From NCBI GenBank assembly GCA_002319885.1, contig DCFT01000234.1, positions 1-20,509 of the forward strand: a stretch of DNA of 20,509 nt, in the 5' to 3' direction. Position numbers and translations under genes: made by a program. This DNA is from Bacteroidales bacterium UBA1797 (lineage in GTDB: Bacteria; Bacteroidota; Bacteroidia; Bacteroidales; VadinHA17). Below the pieces are notes generated by a model, which saw only the letters and a program-made list of their open reading frames with translations, ran no database searches and was not told where the DNA came from. Below, piece by piece: positions 7,938 to 15,527 of this stretch. Position 1 is the stretch's first letter; each line of letters opens with the position of its first letter.

Positions 7938-9065
7938 ATGAAAAGCATACATGATTCAAATGACAACTGGTACAAGACAGATGATGCAGATCTTATTAAT
8001 TCCCCATCTCTTCTGGTTTATCCCGATCGAATTGAAAGCAATATAAAAAGAATGATTGATATTGCAGGAGGAGCCAATTTGTTGAGGCCACATGTCAAAA
8101 CACATAAAATGGCTGAGATCATCAATTTACAGATGAATTATGGTATTAATAAATTTAAATGTGCTACCATATCTGAAACTGAGATGGTTGCAAAATGTGG
8201 GGCTCAGGATATTCTTCTTGCTGTTCAGCCGGTAGGTCCGAATATTGAAAGGTTTTTTAAATTAAAACAAGAATTCAAAAACACAAAGATTTCCTGCATA
8301 ACCGATAACGAAGGAATTATCATTCAACTTTCAGATTGGGCCAGGAAAACAGGACTGGAGACTCATGTCTGGCTCGATATAAACAATGGGATGAACCGTA
8401 CAGGCATTACTCCCGGAGAAAAAGCGGGAAGGCTGTTTGAAAGAATTATAGATTCTCCGATGCTGGTTGCCGAAGGTCTTCATGTATACGACGGGCATAT
8501 TCATGAACCAGATATTTCTCTTAGAAAAAAAATATGTGATGATGCTTATGTACAGATAATAAGTTTTATTGAGGAGCTTAAAAATGAAGGAATATCACCC
8601 ATAAAAGTCATAGCCGGTGGTACACCGACATTCCCGATACATGCCTTACGGAAAGAGGTTGAAACCAGTCCAGGAACCACATTATTATGGGATTGGGGTT
8701 ACAGTAACTCATATACAGATATGGGGTTCCTTCATGCAGCTGTATTGCTTACACGAATAATAAGTAAACCGGGAATAGACCTGTTATGTCTCGATCTTGG
8801 ACACAAGGCGGTGGCTTCAGAAATGTCTCAACCCCGCATCAAACTGCTGGGTATAGATAAATATACAATCATTAACCATAACGAAGAACATATGGTCATA
8901 AGAACTCCTTTATCAAACAAATATAAAACAGGAGATGTTCTCTATGCCATACCATGGCATGTCTGTCCCACAGTCGACCGTCATGATTCTGTTTATGTCA
9001 TTAATGGTCATAAGGTTAGCGGACAATGGAACGTAGCAGCGAGGAAAAGAGTGATTACTTTCTGA
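7938..9065 (+). CDS. D-threonine aldolase / D-serine dehydratase-like PLP enzyme (alanine racemase fold)
   Basis: This 375-residue fold-type III PLP enzyme is of the DSD1 / D-threonine aldolase family. The N-terminal TIM-barrel domain carries the PLP lysine in RPHVKTHK (Lys54), preceded by NSPSLLVYPDRIESNI typical of the family. Barrel motifs include WLDINNGMNRTGI, GLHVYDGHIH and the phosphate-binding VIAGGTPTFP. The C-terminal beta domain has PWHVCPTVD, in which His341 and Cys343 correspond to the zinc ligands of eukaryotic D-serine dehydratase. Aldolase and dehydratase activities cannot be separated with certainty from sequence, although the H-x-C pair resembles the dehydratases. The ATG at 7938 is preferred over an in-frame TTG at 7902, which falls before the -7 box. 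The gene is followed after 15 bp by an M19 dipeptidase gene, so the two are co-transcribed. Confidence 0.9.
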   Translation: MKSIHDSNDNWYKTDDADLINSPSLLVYPDRIESNIKRMIDIAGGANLLRPHVKTHKMAEIINLQMNYGINKFKCATISETEMVAKCGAQDILLAVQPVGPNIERFFKLKQEFKNTKISCITDNEGIIIQLSDWARKTGLETHVWLDINNGMNRTGITPGEKAGRLFERIIDSPMLVAEGLHVYDGHIHEPDISLRKKICDDAYVQIISFIEELKNEGISPIKVIAGGTPTFPIHALRKEVETSPGTTLLWDWGYSNSYTDMGFLHAAVLLTRIISKPGIDLLCLDLGHKAVASEMSQPRIKLLGIDKYTIINHNEEHMVIRTPLSNKYKTGDVLYAIPWHVCPTVDRHDSVYVINGHKVSGQWNVAARKRVITF

Positions 9066-9080
9066 AAGAAGCCTTACAAT

Positions 9081-10160
9081 ATGATTAAGAAGCCTTTGAT
9101 TTTTGACGGTCACCTCGATCTGGCCATGAATGCCCTCGAATGGAACCGCGATCTGCGGTGGAAAACTGATGAGATACGCAACAGTGAGAAAGGAATGACT
9201 GATAAACCCGACAGGGCGAAAGGGACTGTGAGCCTGCCATCAATGCGTGAAGGACATGTCGGAATATGTGTAGCAACCCAGATTGCCAGATATGTGAAAC
9301 AGGGTAATCCGATTCCCGGGTGGAATTCACCCGAACAGGCATGGGCACATACACAGGGACAGCTATCGTGGTACAGAACCATGGAGGAGGCAGGCGAGAT
9401 GGTTCAGATTTGCACTCAGAACGACCTTGAAAGACATCTTCAATTATGGGAGAACCCGGAGCAAAATACAGCTATAGGATATATTCTAAGTCTGGAAGGA
9501 GCCGATTCCATTATATCAATGAATCATCTTGAAAAAGCATATAATTACGGTTTACGTGCTGTTGGTCCGGCTCATTATGGACCAGGAACATATGCACATG
9601 GAACGGATTCCCATGGAGGCATCGGCGCTAAAGGGAGTGAGCTGCTCAATGAGATGGAAAGGCTGGGGTTAATTCTTGATGTCACCCATTTATGTGATGA
9701 GAGTTTCCGGGAAGCTATGGACATGTACCATGGACCGGTATGGGCCAGTCATAATAATTGTCGTGTATTTGTACCCCATAACCGGCAATTCAGCGATGAA
9801 CAGATTATTGAATTGGCAAACAGGGATGCAGTTATTGGAGTTGCTCTCGATGCATGGATGATGGTTCCAGGATGGATAAGTGGAAATTCAGATCCGGAGG
9901 CTATGGGAGTCTCATTAGATCTAGTGATTAAAAATATTGACCATATCTGTCAGCTTACAGGAAACTCCTTGCACGCAGCCATCGGGTCAGATCTCGATGG
10001 TGCTTTTGGTAAAGAACAATGCCCGTACGATCTCGATACGATAGCAGATCTTCAAAAGATACCTGATAAACTTTCTGAGATTGGCTATTCAATTCAGGAT
10101 ATTCAAAATATTATGAGCAATAACTGGATCCGTTTCCTGAAAAAGAATCTGCCGGTATAG
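9081..10160 (+). CDS. M19-family membrane dipeptidase-like zinc hydrolase
   Basis: This 359-residue peptidase of family M19 (renal dipeptidase fold, amidohydrolase superfamily) has all expected binuclear-zinc residues: His11 and Asp13 in DGHLD, the bridging Glu139 in SLEGAD, His203 in DVTHLCDES, His224 in ASHNNCR, and the catalytic-site Asp304 in GSDLDGAFG. These match human dipeptidase His20, Asp22, Glu125, His198, His219 and Asp288. No signal peptide is visible (MIKKPLIFDGHLD begins at the first strand), so it is probably cytoplasmic. M19 enzymes cleave dipeptides and commonly accept a D-residue at the C-terminal position. That fits its place 15 bp after a D-amino-acid-processing enzyme. 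It converges with the next gene, leaving only 18 bp between stop codons. Confidence 0.93.
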   Translation: MIKKPLIFDGHLDLAMNALEWNRDLRWKTDEIRNSEKGMTDKPDRAKGTVSLPSMREGHVGICVATQIARYVKQGNPIPGWNSPEQAWAHTQGQLSWYRTMEEAGEMVQICTQNDLERHLQLWENPEQNTAIGYILSLEGADSIISMNHLEKAYNYGLRAVGPAHYGPGTYAHGTDSHGGIGAKGSELLNEMERLGLILDVTHLCDESFREAMDMYHGPVWASHNNCRVFVPHNRQFSDEQIIELANRDAVIGVALDAWMMVPGWISGNSDPEAMGVSLDLVIKNIDHICQLTGNSLHAAIGSDLDGAFGKEQCPYDLDTIADLQKIPDKLSEIGYSIQDIQNIMSNNWIRFLKKNLPV

Positions 10161-10178
10161 GAAGGATCAATGTTGCTG

Positions 10179-11399
10179 TCATCTATACAAATACAAAAAT
10201 CCCCTGTATTCCTTACCATTGTAATTTATATTATCCCATCCTTTTGCCTTTATTACATAGAAATAAACGCCGGGCGAGGCTTTAACCGATGTGGAATTAA
10301 TGTTTCCATCCCATCCTTTCCATCCATTTAATAATCCTTCTGTGCCGTAGAAAGAATGTACCTTAAAACCACTACTACTGAAAATTTCGACACTTAACAT
10401 TTTAAGTGATTTTGATTCCACAAAAAATACGTCATTGATGCCATCACCGTTTGGTGAAAAAACATTCGGTATGTTAAGCTCAGACGGATCAACGACAATA
10501 TTCCTGTCAAGACGTAAAGAATCAATACAGTGCAAGTCGCTTTCAACAGTCAGCTTCACCGAATATTCCCCGGGAATAAAATACGTATGCGGATCAGGAT
10601 TGGCTACTTTTGAGGTGGTTGTATCACCAAACTCCCATTTATATTTTGACGCCCGTATCGATTTATCAGTAAAGGTAACAACGAGAGGAGCGCTTCCGGT
10701 GTAGGGATCGGCAGTAAAATCAGCTTTAACATGAATAGACTGATAAAAAAATGATGATTCGCTTATGCATCCGAAACTGTCGCTCACCTGCAGATTGTAT
10801 GTTACATCAACGAGTGGAGGATCAAAAGTCTGAGGGTTCAGAAGCAAATCAGGATATGGTATTGTTGATGCCGGATCCGAGGACCATAAAAAACTGATCC
10901 CATCGGGCAGTTTTACAGGAAGTCCGTTAGCAGGATTATTATAATAAAAAGTATCTGTTGCAGCCTGCCCCTTTAGTGCTACATAATCGCAGGTTCGGTT
11001 CTGGAGCGCTGCCGATGAGAAAGGTTTATCGAGAAAGATCCAGCCTACAAAGCTGGTATCAAAACCTCCGCTAATTACAACTTTATATCCTCCCTGGTCA
11101 AGATCATTTAAAGAAGTAGTTAAAACTCCGTTGTCGGTTTTAAGCAGAGTGCTGAAATTTTTAGTGATGTCGCTCCATTGAAACCAGGTAAAATTAAACG
11201 GCCCGGTTCCTTCCGGACTTGACGCAGTCAGGGAGCCTTTCTGAGATCCCGATGCATTACAGTAAATAAAGATCGGATCTTTAACCGTCGGTTCTGTGGG
11301 ATAGGATGTGTATCGAACAGCATTCGCTCCCGGCGCTGTTAGCTGAGCTTCAGAAATAGCCGGAAGTAACAGGATCATTAATATCAGAAAATAACGCAC
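10179..11399 (-). CDS. Secreted protein with PKD domain and type B T9SS sorting domain
   Basis: About 406 residues. The ORF is closed by a stop directly before a TTG at 11405. A GTG at 11399 gives a compact signal peptide (RYFLILMILLLPAISEAQ) and is preferred, but the TTG is also possible. The mature protein has an unassigned beta-rich region (about 20-220). A PKD domain follows (about 225-305: DFTADPYTGSAPLVVTFTDK, then YKWEFGDTTTS and HTYFIPGEYSVKLTV). The C-terminus is a gliding-motility-associated type B domain (about 312-406) beginning NIPNVFSPNGDGINDVF and containing GWDG and SPGVYFYVIKA. Such domains direct cargo through the type IX secretion system to the outside. Function of the N-terminal part is unknown. 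The upstream mutarotase gene is on the same strand, 90 bp away. Confidence 0.88.
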   Translation of the reverse strand: MRYFLILMILLLPAISEAQLTAPGANAVRYTSYPTEPTVKDPIFIYCNASGSQKGSLTASSPEGTGPFNFTWFQWSDITKNFSTLLKTDNGVLTTSLNDLDQGGYKVVISGGFDTSFVGWIFLDKPFSSAALQNRTCDYVALKGQAATDTFYYNNPANGLPVKLPDGISFLWSSDPASTIPYPDLLLNPQTFDPPLVDVTYNLQVSDSFGCISESSFFYQSIHVKADFTADPYTGSAPLVVTFTDKSIRASKYKWEFGDTTTSKVANPDPHTYFIPGEYSVKLTVESDLHCIDSLRLDRNIVVDPSELNIPNVFSPNGDGINDVFFVESKSLKMLSVEIFSSSGFKVHSFYGTEGLLNGWKGWDGNINSTSVKASPGVYFYVIKAKGWDNINYNGKEYRGFLYLYR

Positions 11400-11489
11400 A
11401 GGCAATCAGATCTTTGTATTTTAAACGGTTTCAGATTCTTTTTGGTATTTTAATCTGCAATAATAATAAAAATAGGGCAATATCGCGAG

Positions 11490-11813
11490 TCAATCCAGGT
11501 GAAATACCTCTTCCATATCTGCCCACCATTCCCCAGGGGCCTTTGTTGCAACAGGATTTTGCATCGGTTCCATTATGGACCACCATTCCTGTGTTTTAGG
11601 ATCCGCGGCCATTTTAGCCATATCGGCAGCAAAATCAGTCCCCGTATACTCGAAATAAGCGTATAACATATTGTCTTTATGAAAGATAGAATAATTTCTA
11701 ATATTACATTTTTTGATCATTTCCAGAACTTCAGGCCACACTGCTGAGTGATATTGCTTATATCTTTCAAAATCCTCAGGCCTTACTCCGATAACCTGTC
11801 CAAATCTTTTCAT
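11490..11813 (-). CDS. L-rhamnose mutarotase-family (RhaM/DUF718) protein
   Basis: This 107-residue protein is close in length to E. coli RhaM (104). The start at 11813 (MKRFGQVIGVRPEDF) is chosen because an upstream in-frame start would add a non-conserved 10-residue extension. Conserved residues include Tyr18 and His22 in RYKQYHSAVWPEV, matching the catalytic histidine region of RhaM, followed by NYSIFHKDNMLYAYFEY and the Trp pair of EWWSIMEPMQ. RhaM interconverts alpha and beta anomers of L-rhamnose; some relatives act on L-fucose or related sugars. No other rhamnose-pathway gene is in the window. The downstream neighbour is a secreted T9SS cargo, so the substrate remains open. Confidence 0.88.
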   Translation of the reverse strand: MKRFGQVIGVRPEDFERYKQYHSAVWPEVLEMIKKCNIRNYSIFHKDNMLYAYFEYTGTDFAADMAKMAADPKTQEWWSIMEPMQNPVATKAPGEWWADMEEVFHLD

Positions 11814-11867
11814 AATTGATGATTTTTTCAATTTACAATACAATTATACTAAAATTGATTGAATTTC

Positions 11868-11915
11868 GGTAGGGACGTTGCATGCAACGCCCCTACCTCA
11901 TGCAACGTCCCTACC
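11868..11915. repeat. Palindromic repeat with two competing right arms
   Basis: GGTAGGGACGTTGCATG (11868-11884) is followed by its exact 17-bp reverse complement at 11899-11915, with a 14-nt loop. In addition, 11868-11897 alone is a 30-bp near-perfect palindrome (one mismatched pair) using an intermediate arm GCAACGCCCCTACC. The left arm can therefore pair with either of two right arms. The element lies between the divergent mutarotase and helicase genes. Confidence 0.85.
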
Positions 11916-11949
11916 AATAAAAAATATACATTTTTAATTTTCAACAACA

Positions 11950-11980
11950 TGTGTCCGTTATAATGTTATTATTAAATTTG
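11950..11980 (+). promoter_or_regulatory. Candidate promoter of the UvrD/PcrA helicase gene
   Basis: TAAATTTG at 11973-11980 is a perfect TAnnTTTG -7 box. TGTG at 11950-11953, 19 nt upstream, is a 3-of-4 match to the -33 TTTG. The predicted start of transcription is about 28 nt before the ATG at 12015. Confidence 0.5.
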
Positions 11981-12014
11981 CCCGGCCTGTTACGCTGTAA
12001 TTCATACAAAACCT

Positions 12015-14294
12015 ATGAAAACTAATTATCTGGATGATCTGAATGAATCTCAGAGACAAGCAGTTATCAATACTGAAGGAGCTGCTCTTGTAATAGCAGG
12101 AGCCGGTGCAGGCAAAACCAGGGTACTCACATACAGAATAGTTCATCTTCTCGGGAAAGGTGTTCCTGCAGGCAAAATACTGGCATTGACATTCACGAAC
12201 AAAGCAGCCAGGGAAATGAAGGAACGAATTACAAGGATTGTGAGTCAGGAGATAGCCCGTTATCTGTGGATGGGCACCTTCCATTCCATCTTTGCAAAAA
12301 TATTGAGGATGGAAGGTGAAAAGCTGGGATATAAACCAAACTTTACTATTTACGATTCTTCAGATTCCAAAAGTCTTATCAGGTCCATCATAAAAGAACT
12401 CAGTCTTGACGATAATATATATAAACCGGGAGTTATTTCTTCCAGAATTTCCTCTGCAAAAAACAATCTTGTTACGTCAAGTATGTATGCTGCAGACAGT
12501 TCAATGCAGGCTTATGACAGGTCAAGCAGGATGCCCCTGCTTGCAGATGTATACAAGACTTATGCTGCCAGATGTTTCAAAGCTAATGCGATGGATTTTG
12601 ATGATCTCTTGCTGAATACAAATATACTTTTCAGGGATTTTCCCGATGTACTGGCCAAATATCAGGAAAGGTTTAACTATGTGCTTGTTGACGAGTATCA
12701 GGATACTAATTATTCCCAGTATCTTATCGTCAAGAAGCTAGCTGCTGCACATAAGAATATCTGTGTCGTAGGCGATGATGCACAAAGCATTTACTCATTC
12801 CGCGGAGCCAGGATTGAAAACATACTTGAGTTTAAAAACGACTATGCCGATTACCAGCTCTTCAAACTTGAACAAAACTACAGATCAACTCAGACAATCG
12901 TTAATGCTGCTAATACAATTATTGCAAATAATGAAGGTCAGATAGAAAAGAAAGTTTATTCAATGAACGAGATAGGTGAAAAGATACAGGTAATGCAGGC
13001 CATCACTGATTCTGAAGAGGGTTTTAATGTTTCATCTGATATATTTGATAAGAAACTTTCCCTGCAGCTTAACTGGTCGGATTTTGCAATCCTGTACAGG
13101 ACAAATGCTCAATCGAGAATATTTGAAGAGACTCTCAGAAGAAAAAACATACCTTATAAAATCTACGGAGGGTTATCATTTTATGAGCGTAAAGAGATAA
13201 AAGATATACTGGCATATTTCAGGATGGTCATTAATCCTGAAGATGAAGAAGCTCTTAAAAGATCTGTGAACTATCCTAAAAGGGGAATCGGCGATACTAC
13301 GATTCAGAAAATCTTTGAACTGGCTGAAGCTTTGGATGTAACACCATGGAGTATACTCACTGAAGCCGGAAAATACCAGGAACATTTTAATTCCGGAACA
13401 GTAAAAAAATTATACCTGTATGTTGACGTAATTAATAATCTCAGGTTAAATGCAGACACCACAGATGCATTTATAAAAGCAAAGGAGATTGCACTCGGCT
13501 CAGGGATTATGCGTGAACTAAAAGATGGAAAGTCCCCCGAGGAAGTTAGCCGTTATGAAAACCTTGAAGAGTTACTGAATGCGATAAAAATTTTTACCGA
13601 ATCGGCAGAAACAAATGGGGAACCTTCAATATTAGAGGCATATATGGCTAATGTTGCTTTGCTGACCGATCAGGATACTGAAAATGAGGAAGACCGGAAT
13701 AAAGTCACGCTAATGACAATGCATTCGGCAAAAGGACTTGAATTCAAGCATGTATATATAGTGGGAATGGAAGATACGCTCTTTCCTTCACCCATGTCAT
13801 CGGGAAGTGCACGGGAGCTTGAAGAAGAGAGACGGCTATTCTATGTAGCCGTAACCCGCGCTGAAAAACAGGCAACCTTTAGTTATGCACTGAACCGTTA
13901 TAAATGGGGAAATCTTGAGAGGTGCAGCCCCAGCAGATTCCTTCGTGAAATTGATCAGGAGTTTTTAACCTATCCTCAGACAGGAGGAAAACCTTTTGAG
14001 AACAATAATCATGCTTCTCCCAAAACTGTATCCTTTCGTGAAGAACCTCACTCTTATGGTAAAGAGGAAAGACTCAAAAAAATTACAAGACCAGTATCTA
14101 CAGACAGTACACCCTTTATTGGCAGTGATTCCTCACTTTTTTCTGAAGGAGATTCAGTAGAACATGAGCGATTTGGGAGGGGAATAATCAAGTCAATTGA
14201 AGGGCAGTCACCAAATACAACAGCTACTGTAGAATTTGAAAAAGACGGAAGCAAAAAACTGCTTCTGAGATTTGCAAAGCTACGAAAGGTCTAA
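12015..14294 (+). CDS. pcrA: UvrD/PcrA-type superfamily 1A DNA helicase
   Basis: This 759-residue 3'-5' DNA helicase acts in nucleotide excision and mismatch repair and in clearing replication obstacles. All SF1A motifs are in order: Q motif LNESQRQAV (10-17), Walker A GAGAGKT (29-35, Lys34), Ia LTFTNKAAREMKERI, Walker B VLVDEYQDTN (Asp226-Glu227), III VGDDAQSIYSFRGA, IV LEQNYRSTQ, V TMHSAKGLEFKHVYIVGMED, and VI EEERRLFYVAVTRAE. The C-terminal tail ends in a Tudor-like segment (VEHERFGRGIIKSIEG through LLLRFAKLRKV) as in PcrA. Length fits PcrA/UvrD (720-780). It is monocistronic, with its own promoter, and converges with the DUF4412 gene across a hairpin. Symbol pcrA is given for the C-terminal similarity; uvrD would be equally acceptable. 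Confidence 0.95.
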   Translation: MKTNYLDDLNESQRQAVINTEGAALVIAGAGAGKTRVLTYRIVHLLGKGVPAGKILALTFTNKAAREMKERITRIVSQEIARYLWMGTFHSIFAKILRMEGEKLGYKPNFTIYDSSDSKSLIRSIIKELSLDDNIYKPGVISSRISSAKNNLVTSSMYAADSSMQAYDRSSRMPLLADVYKTYAARCFKANAMDFDDLLLNTNILFRDFPDVLAKYQERFNYVLVDEYQDTNYSQYLIVKKLAAAHKNICVVGDDAQSIYSFRGARIENILEFKNDYADYQLFKLEQNYRSTQTIVNAANTIIANNEGQIEKKVYSMNEIGEKIQVMQAITDSEEGFNVSSDIFDKKLSLQLNWSDFAILYRTNAQSRIFEETLRRKNIPYKIYGGLSFYERKEIKDILAYFRMVINPEDEEALKRSVNYPKRGIGDTTIQKIFELAEALDVTPWSILTEAGKYQEHFNSGTVKKLYLYVDVINNLRLNADTTDAFIKAKEIALGSGIMRELKDGKSPEEVSRYENLEELLNAIKIFTESAETNGEPSILEAYMANVALLTDQDTENEEDRNKVTLMTMHSAKGLEFKHVYIVGMEDTLFPSPMSSGSARELEEERRLFYVAVTRAEKQATFSYALNRYKWGNLERCSPSRFLREIDQEFLTYPQTGGKPFENNNHASPKTVSFREEPHSYGKEERLKKITRPVSTDSTPFIGSDSSLFSEGDSVEHERFGRGIIKSIEGQSPNTTATVEFEKDGSKKLLLRFAKLRKV

Positions 14295-14340
14295 CCTCAT
14301 CTCTCCAAAGCCGGGCTGTTTCAGCGGTAACTTACAAAAT

Positions 14341-14442
14341 GAACTTTCTCTGTGTAACTCTGTGATTCTCCGTGTTTCTCTGTGTAAGTTCTTATTTTTA
14401 GTTACACAGAGTGTCACAGAGTAGCCACAGAGGGCCACAGAG
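14341..14442. terminator. Long 10-bp-periodic hairpin between convergent genes, likely bidirectional terminator
   Basis: The left arm has four 10-bp units of CTCTGTG plus three bases (14348-14387; the third reads CTCCGTG). The right arm has four CACAGAG heptamers at 14405-14411, 14415-14421, 14426-14432 and 14436-14442. Together they fold into a hairpin of roughly 40-45 bp with a T-rich loop. It lies between the helicase stop (14294) and the DUF4412 stop (14449), so it can stop transcription from both sides. The region 14295-14340 shows nothing else. Confidence 0.7.
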
Positions 14443-14448
14443 TTGAAC

Positions 14449-15405
14449 TTATTTCTTCCCGGCCTGCCCGAAATTCATTTTCATAAAAGTATAACCCTTA
14501 GTCGAAATGGAATGGTCAACCTTTTCGTTGATCTCCTTGGTCTCCATTTTTATTTTTGGGTTATTTTTTTTATCATATGATTCCATTGCAAGCATTACAG
14601 CTCCTTCAAATTCAGGGTAACCATAATATGAAGGCATTCCGGCTTTCCCCCAATAATTTTTATCGGCTTTTATTTTAAGATCCTTTGTCATCCATATATC
14701 TGAATAACCATCAACATCAGGTTCAACTACCTTATATTCGTCACATTTGTAGCCGGCAATAATACGTGAATTTCCGGTCTTGGTTATAGTTGGTTGCTTC
14801 ACATCTTCCTTCTTCGCATCAGGAGATTGGGCAGCAAGAGTCTCCTTTTGATTTTTACCCATGGCGGCTAAAGCAGAATCAGAAGGCAATGTTGAAATTA
14901 TCCCTGTTTTGGAATCAGCATTTCCTAAAAGCATCAGGAAACATCTGTTATCATAATCATAAATAAAGACCGTTGTAACCGGCTTATCTGGTTCTTTAGG
15001 ATCAGTAATGCTGGCTTCAATTCCTGCATTCCGTGTATCTGTATTGAAATAGGTATAAAAATCTGTCTTACTGACATCTTTTTTCTCGTAATTTTCCAAT
15101 TGCATATACATCCTTCCGGTAAAATTGTATTCATCATTGTATTTGATGTCAATTTTCCCACCGAACAATCCCCGTCCCGTTACTTTGGTACCACCATTGT
15201 TATTATCCGTTGAATTATCCGTTTGTTGCTGATTGGCTTGTTCGTTTTCTTTAGCTTTATCCTGCGCATTCTTGTCAATAGCGGAATCCACTTTATGATC
15301 GATCTGTTTGTTAATTGCCTTTCTCAAAAGTCCAAACTGGGCATTTGATGTATTTGGTAGCATGATCATCAGAACCAGTGAAAAAAATAACAATTTTGTT
15401 TTCAT
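14449..15405 (-). CDS. Secreted DUF4412-domain protein
   Basis: This 318-residue protein has a Sec signal peptide (MKTKLLFFSLVLMIMLPNTSNAQ, cleavage near residue 22), so it is likely periplasmic or outer-membrane associated. After it comes a charged helical stretch (about 30-55) and a Gln/Asn/Asp-rich low-complexity linker (about 55-72). A beta-rich DUF4412-like domain then runs from about 80 to the end. The segment TKTGNSRIIAGYKCDEYKVVEPD near residue 210 and the downstream DIWMTKDLKI are typical of this domain. The family is common in Bacteroidota and has no established biochemical role. The next gene on the same strand, 122 bp upstream, encodes an OmpA-like protein. The linked placement could mean a shared envelope role, but separate promoters are possible. 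Confidence 0.82.
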   Translation of the reverse strand: MKTKLLFFSLVLMIMLPNTSNAQFGLLRKAINKQIDHKVDSAIDKNAQDKAKENEQANQQQTDNSTDNNNGGTKVTGRGLFGGKIDIKYNDEYNFTGRMYMQLENYEKKDVSKTDFYTYFNTDTRNAGIEASITDPKEPDKPVTTVFIYDYDNRCFLMLLGNADSKTGIISTLPSDSALAAMGKNQKETLAAQSPDAKKEDVKQPTITKTGNSRIIAGYKCDEYKVVEPDVDGYSDIWMTKDLKIKADKNYWGKAGMPSYYGYPEFEGAVMLAMESYDKKNNPKIKMETKEINEKVDHSISTKGYTFMKMNFGQAGKK

Positions 15406-15527
15406 GATACGGAATATTTATAAGTTAGAATTTAAAGTTAAAATACTAAGGTATATAACAACTGCCAAATAATAATTATTCTCTTATTCATTTGAATTGA
15501 TAAGTTTTCTGTATAAATAAATGTTAA

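Noticed and set aside
10161..10178. Terminator between the dipeptidase and T9SS-cargo genes
   Set aside because: Only 18 bp separate the convergent stop codons, and no stem-loop is visible there.
11958..12284. 108-codon minus-strand frame overlapping the start of the helicase gene
   Set aside because: It covers the helicase promoter and the Walker A coding region, is composed of unlikely Cys/Phe-rich sequence, and has no family resemblance.
14341..14450. CRISPR-like array
   Set aside because: The units are 7-bp motifs at 10-bp period in two opposed arms, forming a hairpin; there are no spacers of CRISPR size and no cas genes.
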